Shown: piece by piece, positions 1-7,805 of the stretch
Numbering within the stretch: position 1 is the first letter of the stretch
How the letters are laid out: each line of letters opens with the position of its first letter
Assembly (NCBI GenBank): GCA_028713125.1
Contig: JAQTOU010000003.1
Coordinates: 310,001-374,000, forward strand
Length of the DNA: 64,000 nucleotides
DNA from: Elusimicrobiales bacterium
GTDB taxonomy: Bacteria > Elusimicrobiota > Elusimicrobia > Elusimicrobiales > UBA9959
Direction: 5' to 3'
Notes under the pieces: generated by a model
The model's database searches: none
The model's input: the letters and a program-made list of their open reading frames with translations, nothing else
Told to the model about the DNA's origin: nothing
Translations under genes and position numbers: made by a program

Positions 1-1
1 C

Positions 2-415
2 GTGGCCATGGGCGTGAAGGGCTTCCACTCCTTCAAGAGCGGGGCGCTTATCTTTCTCTTCGCCGGGCTGCAGTGGTTCATGGACGCCCTGAATTTTTAC
101 ATCTTCGCCCTGGCTTTCGGGCTCGGGGATATCGTGAACATCTTCAGGGGCGTGGCGCTGGTATTTACCGGCGCCGTCGCTGCCTCGGTGCCCGGCATGC
201 CCGGCTATTTCGGGAATTACGAGCTGGTCATGACGAAGGTGCTCGCTTCCTGGGGCGTGCCGGAAAATACCGGTTTCGCCTATGTCTCCTACGCGCATGT
301 GCTGGGCTATATCGTAATGACGCTGCTTGGCGTGTTCTTCATCTACCAGATGGGGCATTCCGTGGGCAAAGTGTGGGGCGATTTTAAATCAGGCGGCGGG
401 GAAAAAACCGAATGA
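2..415 (+). CDS. Flippase-like LPG_synthase_TM / YbhN-family membrane protein (C-terminal part, 5' end off the window)
   Basis: The reading frame is open to the left edge, so this is the last 137 or so residues of a longer integral membrane protein. It contains hydrophobic segments at about residues 15-35, 43-65 and 90-115. The glycine/proline-rich stretch VPGMPGYFGNYE resembles the conserved 'PG-x-G-x-x-E' loop of the LPG_synthase_TM (UPF0104, YbhN) family. Members are polytopic proteins linked to lipid-linked sugar or lysyl-phosphatidylglycerol handling, and many lie in polysaccharide clusters. The stop overlaps the start of the next glycosyltransferase by four bases (ATGA), which suggests translational coupling and a role in the same glycan pathway. 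Substrate unknown; the GTG at position 2 is unlikely to be the true start. Confidence 0.7.
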   Translation: MAMGVKGFHSFKSGALIFLFAGLQWFMDALNFYIFALAFGLGDIVNIFRGVALVFTGAVAASVPGMPGYFGNYELVMTKVLASWGVPENTGFAYVSYAHVLGYIVMTLLGVFFIYQMGHSVGKVWGDFKSGGGEKTE

Positions 416-1572
416 GCCATACCGTGAGCTCAGTGCTGATGCTCAGCCAGACTTTCTACCCCGACATAGGCGGGGCGGAAAAGCAGGCCCTGGAAATTTC
501 CAGGGCCCTGGCCGGGCGCGGGGTAAAGGTGACCGTGCTTACCAGGCAGCCCGGCGGCCTGCCGGCGGCGGAAGACCTCGGCGGCGTGCTGGTGAAGCGC
601 CTTCCGGTCTTCGGACCGCGCGCGGTGGATTCCGCGGTTTTCATGATAAAAAGCTTTTTCTGGATGCTGCGGCACGCCGGGGAATATGAAGCCGTGCACG
701 TCCACCTCGCTTCCTCCCCGGCGGTAGCCGCGGTTCTGGCCGGCCGCCTTACCGGGCGCAAGACGCTGGTGAAGCTGGGCGGCGGCCGCGGCGTGGACGA
801 GATAACCCGCTCCGGGAACAGCCTGCTCGGCCGGTTAAAGCTGGCTTTCTTCAGGCTCGCCAGGCCGGAGCTTCTGGTGATGAACGACGACGTTTTCAAC
901 TGGCTTAAGACCTCCAAAGAATTTTCAGGGCTCAAGCTGCGCCAGTTCCGCAACGGCGTGGACACCGGCCGCTACACTCCGCTGCTCTACAATGAAAAAA
1001 TTAACGCGAAGACGGCCCTTGGGCTGGATAATTCCGCGCTTTTCCTTTTCGTCGGGCGCCTGTCGCCCGAAAAGCGCCTGAAAGAATTCCTGGAAGCCTG
1101 GGCTGAGATCTTCAGCGAAGAGAACCCCGCGCCGAAGATCCGCCTGGTCATAGTCGGAGGCGGGCCCGAAGAGGCCGCGCTCAAGCGGGCGGTCGCCGAC
1201 CTGGGCCTGGCGGGCAGCGTTACGCTTGCCGGCCCGAAGGACGATCTGCTGCCCTACTACCGGGCTGCCGACGTCTTCGTCCTGCCCTCGATCTCGGAGG
1301 GGCTTTCGAATTCGATGCTCGAAGCGATGGCCTGCGGCGTGGCCGTGATGGCCAGCCGCGTGGGCGGCGCCATGCAGGCCGTAACTCCTGGAGTGAGCGG
1401 CTGCCTTTTCGACCCGCTCAACAGGGTCGAGCTTAAGACCTGCCTGCGGGGTTTCCTCGCGGACCGGAGCGTGGCCCTCAAGATGGGCGAGCAGGCCCGC
1501 AAGACCGCCGTGGAAAAATATTCAATGGCGCGCGTGACCGACGAGCTGCTCGCGATATACGGGGAAGACTGA
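412..1572 (+). CDS. Family 4 (GT-B fold) glycosyltransferase
   Basis: A 386-residue protein, the usual size for GT4 enzymes that move a sugar from a nucleotide donor to a growing lipid-linked glycan on the cytoplasmic side of the membrane. The N-terminal Rossmann half opens with the loop GGAEKQ (residues 20-25). The C-terminal donor-binding half has FVGRLSPEKR (213-222) and the E-x7-E signature in SEGLSNSMLEAM (295-306), with the two glutamates at 296 and 304. It overlaps the upstream membrane protein by four bases and ends one base before asparagine synthetase, so all three are probably co-transcribed. The sugar and acceptor cannot be told from sequence. Family call is firm. Confidence 0.9.
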   Translation: MSHTVSSVLMLSQTFYPDIGGAEKQALEISRALAGRGVKVTVLTRQPGGLPAAEDLGGVLVKRLPVFGPRAVDSAVFMIKSFFWMLRHAGEYEAVHVHLASSPAVAAVLAGRLTGRKTLVKLGGGRGVDEITRSGNSLLGRLKLAFFRLARPELLVMNDDVFNWLKTSKEFSGLKLRQFRNGVDTGRYTPLLYNEKINAKTALGLDNSALFLFVGRLSPEKRLKEFLEAWAEIFSEENPAPKIRLVIVGGGPEEAALKRAVADLGLAGSVTLAGPKDDLLPYYRAADVFVLPSISEGLSNSMLEAMACGVAVMASRVGGAMQAVTPGVSGCLFDPLNRVELKTCLRGFLADRSVALKMGEQARKTAVEKYSMARVTDELLAIYGED

Positions 1573-1573
1573 T

Positions 1574-3481
1574 ATGTGCGGAATCTGCGGAATTTATAAT
1601 TACGGCTCGGGGCTTCCTGTAAAGCGGGAAGACCTGAAGGCTATGAACGACCTTATCGTCCACCGCGGCCCGGACGACGAGGGCTATTACGAGCATGAGA
1701 ATTTGGGCCTGGCCATGCGCCGGCTGTCCATCATCGACCTGTCCACGGGGCACCAGCCCATTACGAACGAGGACGGAACGCTCTGGATAGTTTTCAACGG
1801 CGAGATCTATAATTTTAACGAGCTGCGCGAAAAGCTCCTGGCGAAGGGCCATGTTTTCAAGACAAAGAGCGACACCGAGGTCATCCTCCATCTCTACGAG
1901 GAGAAAGGGACCGATTTCCCGAAAGAACTGCGCGGGATGTTCGCCGTGGCCATCTGGGACGGCAGACGCAAAAGGCTGGTGCTCGCGCGCGACCGCATCG
2001 GGAAGAAGCCGCTTTTCTACGCGGTCACGAAGTCCTCGCTCGTCTTCGCCTCGGAGCTGCGCTCGCTCCTGACCATAAAAGACCTGCCGCGCGAGATAAA
2101 CCCCGCGGCCATCGACGCTTTCCTGACCCTGCAGTATATACCGAGCCCTATCAGTATTTTCAAGGCCGTGAAAAAGCTCGAGCCGGCTTCCGTGCTCGTT
2201 TTCGAGGACGGCCGCGAGACCGTGGAAAAATACTGGGACCTGCCGGTCGGCGAGGAGAAGCAGGGGCATATCCCGCTGCCGGAGCTGAAAGAGAGGCTGA
2301 AAGCCGAGCTTTCGGAGGCCGTGAAGATAAGGCTGATGTCCGAAGTCCCGCTGGGCGCTTTTCTTTCCGGCGGCATAGATTCCTCCATCGTAACGGCCCT
2401 GATGGCAAAACATTCAGACCAGCCGGTGAAGACTTTCGCTATCGGCTTCAAGGAAGAAAAATTCTCGGAGCTGGGCTATGCGCGCCAGGTGGCGAAGATG
2501 TACGGGACCAAGCATACCGAGTTCACGGTGGAAGCCCGGATGATAGACGTGCTGGAAAAACTGGCCTGGCATTACGGCGAGCCCTACGCCGACTGCAGCG
2601 CTCTGCCTTCTTATTTCGTGTCGCGCGAGACGCGCCGCGATGTGACCGTGGCCTTGAACGGCGACGGCGGCGACGAGGCTTTCGGCGGCTATCTGCGCTA
2701 TGCCGGGATGAAAGCGGAGAGTCTTATGGCCGTGGTCCCGGTCTGGGCGCGGCGCGCGGCGCTCAAGGCCGTGGGGGTGTTCCCGAAGACTGCGCCGCTT
2801 AATTTTTTCTGGCGGGTGGAGAAGTTCCTTAAGTTCTCGGTGATGGATACGCTGGAGAAGCGCTATCTTTCCACGGTCTCTTTCTTCGGGCCTGGCGAGG
2901 CGGACGGGCTTTACAGCGTGAAGTTCGCAAATCTGCTCGGGAAGGAAAAGAATTACGGGGAGCGCTATCTCTCGAAGTTCTTCGCGCTTAACCCGGGCGA
3001 GGACCTGCTTAACCGGATGAGCTATGTGGATATGCGCTCCTATCTGCCGGAATGCCTGATGACGAAGATGGATATAGCGTCTATGGCGAATTCTCTGGAG
3101 ACGCGCTCGCCTTTTCTCGACCATAAGGTTCTGGAGTTCGCTTTTAGTCTGCCGGGGGATATGAAGCTGAAGGGGCTGACGGGGACGAAGTGGATCCTGA
3201 AAGAGACTTTCAGGGATATGCTGCCGCCGGAGATCTACAGCCGGGGGAAGATGGGGTTCGGGATCCCGGTTGGGCTCTGGTTCCGCGGCGAGCTGAAGGA
3301 TTATTGGGCGGGGGCCTGTCTTTCAAAGAAGTCTTTGGACCGAGGCTACTTTAAGCCCGAGGAAGTTTTTAGGTTGTGGGATGAGCACCAGGCGGGCCGC
3401 AAGGACCATGGGTATAAGCTTTGGGCGCTTTTGATGCTTGAGCTTTGGCATAGGCAGTATGCGGATGGGGTTAAGATATGA
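1574..3481 (+). CDS. asnB: Asparagine synthetase, glutamine-hydrolysing
   Basis: 635 residues, matching full-length AsnB. The protein begins MCGICG, so after Met removal Cys2 is the N-terminal nucleophile of a class II glutamine amidotransferase domain (about 1-190), with RGPDDEG at 31-37 as substrate-binding loop. The synthetase domain carries the ATP pyrophosphatase loop SGGIDSS (265-271) and a conserved segment near the C-terminus around SLETRSPFLDH. It would use glutamine ammonia and ATP to amidate aspartate. AsnB-like proteins inside glycan clusters sometimes amidate other carboxyl groups, so a role on a uronic acid is possible but not shown. The start is one base after the preceding stop. 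A structured repeat follows the gene. Confidence 0.93.
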   Translation: MCGICGIYNYGSGLPVKREDLKAMNDLIVHRGPDDEGYYEHENLGLAMRRLSIIDLSTGHQPITNEDGTLWIVFNGEIYNFNELREKLLAKGHVFKTKSDTEVILHLYEEKGTDFPKELRGMFAVAIWDGRRKRLVLARDRIGKKPLFYAVTKSSLVFASELRSLLTIKDLPREINPAAIDAFLTLQYIPSPISIFKAVKKLEPASVLVFEDGRETVEKYWDLPVGEEKQGHIPLPELKERLKAELSEAVKIRLMSEVPLGAFLSGGIDSSIVTALMAKHSDQPVKTFAIGFKEEKFSELGYARQVAKMYGTKHTEFTVEARMIDVLEKLAWHYGEPYADCSALPSYFVSRETRRDVTVALNGDGGDEAFGGYLRYAGMKAESLMAVVPVWARRAALKAVGVFPKTAPLNFFWRVEKFLKFSVMDTLEKRYLSTVSFFGPGEADGLYSVKFANLLGKEKNYGERYLSKFFALNPGEDLLNRMSYVDMRSYLPECLMTKMDIASMANSLETRSPFLDHKVLEFAFSLPGDMKLKGLTGTKWILKETFRDMLPPEIYSRGKMGFGIPVGLWFRGELKDYWAGACLSKKSLDRGYFKPEEVFRLWDEHQAGRKDHGYKLWALLMLELWHRQYADGVKI

Positions 3482-3501
3482 GGAGCGTGTCGGACTGCCG
3501 C

Positions 3502-3523
3502 GCCGGCCGGAACGCAAAACGCG
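3502..3523 (+). repeat. Truncated 5' piece of the structured intergenic element
   Basis: This stretch repeats the opening of the complete element that begins just downstream: the string CCGGAACGCAAAACGCG occurs here and again at 3541-3557. No matching 3' half is present nearby. It is either a broken older copy interrupted by copy 1, or a local duplication of the first part of copy 1. Confidence 0.6.
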
Positions 3524-3524
3524 G

Positions 3525-3652
3525 GGGCCGTCATGACGACCGGAACGCAAAACGCGGTCGGCCACACCGTGGCCTCCCTCCTCTCTCGGCCTCGGCGCTA
3601 TGCAAGCCTCGGCCTCAAGAAGGTTTTGCTAACCCGGTCGTCATGCCGTCCC
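3525..3652 (+). repeat. Structured intergenic element, copy 1 (most divergent)
   Basis: About 128 bp. The outer arms 3525-3543 and 3634-3652 are complementary at 17 of 19 positions. Between them lie the constant start CCGGAACGCAAAAC, a hairpin GGCCAC-ACC-GTGGCC at 3560-3574, a second hairpin around the loop GCTATGCAA (stem imperfect here, with two central mismatches), and the constant end GGTTTTGCTAACCCGG. The arm sequence (containing CATGACGA) is not shared with the other three copies although the core is. It sits between asnB and trmL, both on the plus strand. It could act as an RNA structure, a terminator-like element or a mobile palindrome. Confidence 0.85.
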
Positions 3653-3678
3653 GGTCGCTTGGATTTTGAAGAGAATTT

Positions 3679-4140
3679 ATGAAGATAGTTTTGATCAATC
3701 CGGATATACCTTGGAATGCGGGGAATATAGGGCGGTCCTGCGTGGCAACGGGGACGGAGCTGGCTTTTGTGGGGAAGATGGGGTTCGAGCTGAGCGCTAA
3801 GGAGATCCGGCGCTCGGGGCTGGATTACTGGCAGTTTTTGAAGTATTCGGTGCATGCGGATTTCGAGGCTTTTTTGAAGACGCTGCCGGCTGATCCTTCG
3901 CTTTTGTTCTTTTCTACGCGCGGGGGGGAGAGCTACTGGGAGGCGCCTTACAGGGAAGATTCCTGTCTTGTTTTCGGGGCGGAGACGGCTGGGTTCCCGG
4001 ACTGGATGTACGAGAAGTACAAGGACCGCTTGTATAAACTTCCGATGTATTCGGACAGGGTGCGGTCGCTTAATCTTTCTACCGCGGCGGGGGTGGCGCT
4101 TTACGAGGGTTTGAGGCGCTTCGCTCCGGCGGCGCGCTGA
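3679..4140 (+). CDS. trmL: tRNA (cytidine/uridine-34-2'-O)-methyltransferase, SPOUT family
   Basis: 153 residues, the normal length for TrmL, which 2'-O-methylates the wobble base of certain leucine tRNAs using S-adenosylmethionine. It shows the SPOUT signatures NPDIPWNAGNIGR (7-19), FGAETAGFP (99-107) and RSLNLSTA (129-136); the last two form the trefoil-knot SAM site and dimer surface. It lies 27 bp past structured-repeat copy 1 and is followed by a promoter for the next gene, so it seems to be a housekeeping passenger inside the glycan cluster. High confidence in the family; the exact tRNA target is from family knowledge. Confidence 0.92.
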   Translation: MKIVLINPDIPWNAGNIGRSCVATGTELAFVGKMGFELSAKEIRRSGLDYWQFLKYSVHADFEAFLKTLPADPSLLFFSTRGGESYWEAPYREDSCLVFGAETAGFPDWMYEKYKDRLYKLPMYSDRVRSLNLSTAAGVALYEGLRRFAPAAR

Positions 4141-4169
4141 TTGCTTTGTTATTATCAGTTAGATAAAAT
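4141..4169 (+). promoter_or_regulatory. Candidate sigma-70-type promoter for the sugar-modification operon
   Basis: TTGCTT at 4141-4146 and TAAAAT at 4164-4169 are separated by exactly 17 bases in an AT-rich gap after trmL. The downstream methyltransferase has a ribosome-binding site AGGAG at 4192-4196, six bases before its ATG. Called by eye; no transcript data. Confidence 0.45.
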
Positions 4170-4202
4170 TGCGTTTATCAGTCTGTCAGGCAGGAGTGAA
4201 AA

Positions 4203-5420
4203 ATGAAGAAGTGCTTAATTTGTTCGGCCGAGATAAAACCTTTCATGTCTTTCGGCAAGATGCCTATCGCCAACGGCTTCCTCTCCGAGGAGCAGTTCAA
4301 GGACGAGCCGTTCTTCAGGCTGGACGTGGCTTTTTGCGAGAGCTGCAAGATGACGCAGCTTACCGAGCTGGTGGACCGCGAGAAGATGTTCCACGAGAAC
4401 TACGCTTTCTTCTCGTCCACCTCGGCCAGGATGGGCGAGCATTTTAAAGGGTTCGCCGGTTTCGTGAAGGAGAAATACCTTCCGGCGAAGGACCCTTTCG
4501 TGGTGGAGATCGGGAGCAATGACGGGATCATGCTGCGCAATTTCGCCGAAGCCGGGATAAAGCACCTCGGGATAGAGCCCTCGGCCAATGTGGCCCAGGT
4601 GGCCAGGGAGAAAGGGATAAACACAGTCTGCGAGTTCTTCGACGAGGCGGCCGCGAAGCGGATAGTCGCCGCCAACGGGCAGGCGGACGCTTTCATGGGC
4701 GCGAACGTGATGTGCCATATCCCGTATATGCATTCGGTGCTGGCCGGGATAGACGCCCTGCTTAAGCCGCAGGGCGTGGTGGTTTTCGAGGACCCGTATC
4801 TCGGGGATATCCTGGAAAAGACTTCCTACGACCAGATCTACGACGAGCACGCTTTTTATTTCTCGGCCGTCTCGGTGAGCGCGATGTTCGAGCGGCACGG
4901 CTTCGAGCTTATCGACGCCCTGCCGCAGGACGTGCACGGCGGCTCGATGCGCTACGTGCTCGCGCGCAAGGGCGCAAGGAAAGTTTCGGCGGCCGTCGCG
5001 GCCATCCTGGAAAAAGAAGAGGCGCTCGGTATAGGCAAGCCTGAAACTTACGAGCGCTTCCGCCTTAACGTGGAAGCCTCCAAGGCCGGGCTAGTGAAAC
5101 TGCTCAAAGAGCTTAAGATGGCGAGGAAGAGCGTGGTCGGCTACGCGGCCACCTCCAAGAGCACTACGGTGTTCAACTACTGCGGGATCGGCCCCGACCT
5201 GGTGGAGTATATCAGCGACACCACGCCGATAAAGCAGGGCAAGTTCAGCCCCGGCGTGCATATCCCCGTCCGCCCTTACTCCGAGTTCAAGGCGAAATAC
5301 CCGGACTACGCGCTGCTCCTGGGCTGGAACCACGCCCGGGAAATCATGGCGAACGAGAAAGACTTCAAGAAAGCCGGCGGGAAATGGCTGGTCTATGTCC
5401 CTAAGGTGGAGATACTCTGA
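4203..5420 (+). CDS. SAM-dependent C-methyltransferase of deoxysugar type (zinc-binding N-domain, TylCIII-like)
   Basis: 405 residues with the three-part layout of NDP-hexose C-methyltransferases. An N-terminal zinc module has C4, C7, C45 and C48. A Rossmann methyltransferase core has EIGSNDG at 102-108 binding SAM. A C-terminal domain (about 250-405) is of the type found only in this family. The segment FEDPYLGDIL with a following YDEHAFYFS is typical of the sugar-binding part. These enzymes add a methyl branch to a keto-deoxysugar nucleotide. The next gene, a sugar aminotransferase, overlaps by one base, so a branched or amino deoxysugar is a reasonable product. Exact sugar unknown. Confidence 0.85.
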   Translation: MKKCLICSAEIKPFMSFGKMPIANGFLSEEQFKDEPFFRLDVAFCESCKMTQLTELVDREKMFHENYAFFSSTSARMGEHFKGFAGFVKEKYLPAKDPFVVEIGSNDGIMLRNFAEAGIKHLGIEPSANVAQVAREKGINTVCEFFDEAAAKRIVAANGQADAFMGANVMCHIPYMHSVLAGIDALLKPQGVVVFEDPYLGDILEKTSYDQIYDEHAFYFSAVSVSAMFERHGFELIDALPQDVHGGSMRYVLARKGARKVSAAVAAILEKEEALGIGKPETYERFRLNVEASKAGLVKLLKELKMARKSVVGYAATSKSTTVFNYCGIGPDLVEYISDTTPIKQGKFSPGVHIPVRPYSEFKAKYPDYALLLGWNHAREIMANEKDFKKAGGKWLVYVPKVEIL

Positions 5421-6511
5421 TGATACAGTGCAGCAATCCTCACGCGCAGTACGCCGCCCATAAAGCCGAGATCGACGAGGCCGTCCTCGGCGTCATGGCG
5501 CGCGGCCGGTATATACTCGGCCCGGAAGTGGAAGCCTTCGAGAAAGAATTCGCGGCTTATATAGGCGTGAAGCACGCTATCGGCGTGGGCAGCGGCACGG
5601 ACGCTTTGAACGTAGCCCTGCGGGCCTGTAAAATCGGGCCCGGCGACGAGGTCATCACCGTTTCTCATACAGCGGTGGCTACGGTTTCAGCCATAGAGAT
5701 GGCCGGGGCCGCGCCGGTGCTGGTCGATATAGACCCGGCCCGCTATACGATCGACACGTCCAAAATAGAAGCCGCGATAACCAAGCGCACGAAAGCGATC
5801 ATCCCCGTCCATATTTACGGCCAGCCGGCCGACCTGACGCCCATACTCGCCATCGCCAAAAAGCACGGCCTTAAAGTCATAGAGGACTGCGCGCAGTGCG
5901 TGGGCGCTATGTACAAGGGCCGGCGCACCGGCTCCTACGGCGATATCTCCTGCTTCAGCTTTTATCCCACCAAGAACCTCGGCGCGATAGGCGACGGCGG
6001 GATGGTGCTTTCAAATAATGACGAGCTGGCTAACCGCGCGGGCCTGGTGCGGCAGTACGGCTGGGCCCAGCGCTATATCAGCGATATAGCCGGGGTGAAT
6101 ACCCGGCTGGACGAGATGCAGGCCGCGATACTCCGCGTTAAGCTGCGCTACCTTGACGCCGACAATGCGGTCCGGCGCAAACTGGCCGCGGCTTACGGGG
6201 CCGGCCTGGCGGGAGCCGCCGGCCTGACCCTGCCTGTGTCTGACGAAGGACATGTCTACCACCTTTATGTGGCGCGCTCCCCGGACCGCGACAAACTGGC
6301 CGAGCATCTTAAATCTAAGGGCATCGGCTCGATGATACATTACCCTGTGCCGGTCCACCTCCAGCCCGCCTACAGCAAGCGTCTTGCCTCTGGCAAACTT
6401 GGAGAAACAGAGCGTGCCGCGCGGGAAGTCCTTTCCCTGCCGATGTACCCGGAGCTTTCCGAAAACGAGCTCAAGCAGGTCGTTAACGCGCTGCTGGAGT
6501 TTAAACATTAA
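5420..6511 (+). CDS. DegT/DnrJ/EryC1/StrS-family PLP sugar aminotransferase
   Basis: 363 residues, the family's standard length. Fold-type I features are clear: the phosphate-binding stretch GVGSGTDAL (55-63), IEDCAQ (154-159) contacting the PLP ring, and the catalytic lysine K185 in SFYPTKNLGA. Members transfer an amino group from glutamate to a 3- or 4-keto sugar nucleotide. It overlaps the upstream C-methyltransferase by one base and the following cupin by one base. That tight chain (methyltransferase, aminotransferase, cupin epimerase) is typical of dTDP-deoxyaminosugar synthesis for a surface glycan or glycoprotein. Regiochemistry cannot be decided from sequence. Confidence 0.9.
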   Translation: MIQCSNPHAQYAAHKAEIDEAVLGVMARGRYILGPEVEAFEKEFAAYIGVKHAIGVGSGTDALNVALRACKIGPGDEVITVSHTAVATVSAIEMAGAAPVLVDIDPARYTIDTSKIEAAITKRTKAIIPVHIYGQPADLTPILAIAKKHGLKVIEDCAQCVGAMYKGRRTGSYGDISCFSFYPTKNLGAIGDGGMVLSNNDELANRAGLVRQYGWAQRYISDIAGVNTRLDEMQAAILRVKLRYLDADNAVRRKLAAAYGAGLAGAAGLTLPVSDEGHVYHLYVARSPDRDKLAEHLKSKGIGSMIHYPVPVHLQPAYSKRLASGKLGETERAAREVLSLPMYPELSENELKQVVNALLEFKH

Positions 6512-6981
6512 TGACAGAAAAAGCCGCTATCGAAGGCGTAAAAATAATCGGCCTGGCTACGCACTCCGACGAGCGGGGCTTCTTCCGCGAGCTGATGCGC
6601 GCCGGCGACGGCTCGCTCCCCGCCGGCTTCGGCCAATTGAGCCACTCCCTGGTGAACAAGGGCGTCCTCAAGGGCTGGCACGCCCATAAAAAGCAGGAGC
6701 AGTGGAATTATCCCGCCTGCGGATTGCTCAAAGTCGCGCTGCACGACAATAGGCCGGACTCGCCCACCCGCGGCAAGACCATTGAATTCCTGGCCGGCGA
6801 AGGCCAGCCCGCCCAGGCGTATTTTTTCCCGCCCGGCGTCCTCCACGGCTATATCTGCCTTAAAGGCCCGGTGCACATGTTCTACATAACCTCCGGAACC
6901 TACGACCCCGAGGGCGACGAGATCCGCATCCCCCACGACGACCCGGAGATAGGTTATGCCTGGGGCGGGGAGCGCTCGTGA
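6511..6981 (+). CDS. dTDP-4-dehydrorhamnose 3,5-epimerase-like cupin (RmlC family)
   Basis: 156 residues, a little shorter than classical RmlC (about 180). The jelly-roll signature is visible: ERGFFRE (21-27), LKGWHAHKKQEQW (53-65) with H57 and H59, and FFPPGVLHGY further on. RmlC-type cupins epimerise C3 and/or C5 of 4-keto-6-deoxy sugar nucleotides. It is locked between an aminotransferase and a methyltransferase by overlapping start/stop codons, so it probably acts on the same sugar. The short length and altered active-site loop mean a 3-epimerase or a ketoisomerase-type cupin is also possible. Confidence 0.75.
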   Translation: MTEKAAIEGVKIIGLATHSDERGFFRELMRAGDGSLPAGFGQLSHSLVNKGVLKGWHAHKKQEQWNYPACGLLKVALHDNRPDSPTRGKTIEFLAGEGQPAQAYFFPPGVLHGYICLKGPVHMFYITSGTYDPEGDEIRIPHDDPEIGYAWGGERS

Positions 6982-7802
6982 TGTCGATCCGTAATATATT
7001 GAGCGGTCTCACGCCTCCTGCGCTGACCGGATTTTATCGCCGGGCGCGGGGAGACTTCCGGTCGCCGTGGGAAGGTGTATACAAGAATTATCGCGATGTG
7101 CCTGCCTCGGGGAGCGGATATTCTGCCGACGCGGTCCTGGCCGCGATGGCCGAGCATACGCGCAAACTGAAGGAAGCCCTTGCTTCCGGTTCCGGATCAA
7201 GCGGGGAATATTCCGGAGACAACCTGCTGCTCCCCTTTCTGGCCGCCGCGGTCTCCGCGGGGGGGCCTGTCAGGATCCTTGATTTTGGCGGAGGGATGGG
7301 AGAAGGCTACCTCCGCCTCAAAGCGGCCCTGACTGTGCCGGTTGACTACCACGTCGTTGAGCTGGAGCGGACTTGCGCGGAGGGGCGGAGCCTTTTCAGG
7401 GACGCCGGCGACATATTTTTTCACGAGGCGCTTCCCCAGGGTTTGGAAAACGTGGATATCGTCCACATAAACAGCGCCCTGCAGTATATAGAGGATTATG
7501 CGGGGCTGCTAGGGCGCCTGGCCGCCTGCGCGCCGCGGTATATTCTTCTTGTGAGGTTTTCTGCCGTGGAGATCCCGACCTTTGCCGCCCTGCAGAAAAA
7601 CCTGGAGGGGACGAAGCTGCCGTATTGGTTCTTTAACAGCCGGGAGATAATCCAGCTTCTGGCCGGGAAGGATTACCGCCTTGTTTATAAAGAGCCGGCG
7701 GCAAAGAGCTATCCGCAGGACGATATTCCGGCTGAATACCGGCTGCCGGGCGGCCGTATGTCTAACTTGCTTTTCTCGCGCGCGGCGAGTCGGGGAATCT
7801 GA
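6981..7802 (+). CDS. Putative SAM methyltransferase, TIGR04325 (LIC12133) family
   Basis: 273 residues from ATG 6981, chosen because GGGGAG lies eight bases upstream; a GTG three bases earlier is the alternative. The N-terminus has the family's W-x-G-x-Y-x-x-Y type segment (SPWEGVYKNY) and a glycine-rich serine patch. The SAM-binding loop is ILDFGGGMGEGYL, followed by HVVELE, and later INSALQYIEDY. The family occurs in lipopolysaccharide and glycan clusters, has a methyltransferase fold and no settled substrate as far as I know. The one-base stop/start overlap with the cupin supports co-translation. Confidence 0.75.
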   Translation: MSIRNILSGLTPPALTGFYRRARGDFRSPWEGVYKNYRDVPASGSGYSADAVLAAMAEHTRKLKEALASGSGSSGEYSGDNLLLPFLAAAVSAGGPVRILDFGGGMGEGYLRLKAALTVPVDYHVVELERTCAEGRSLFRDAGDIFFHEALPQGLENVDIVHINSALQYIEDYAGLLGRLAACAPRYILLVRFSAVEIPTFAALQKNLEGTKLPYWFFNSREIIQLLAGKDYRLVYKEPAAKSYPQDDIPAEYRLPGGRMSNLLFSRAASRGI

Positions 7803-7805
7803 AAA

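Noticed and set aside
3525-3652. tRNA gene inside the structured element
   Set aside because: There are several hairpins, but no T-loop GTTCRA box, no anticodon arm of correct size and no seven-pair acceptor stem in the correct place.
3478-3669. Short open frame reading through structured element copy 1
   Set aside because: Its sequence is translated repeat (NAKRG twice), and similar frames occur at every copy; no ribosome site or signal of a protein.
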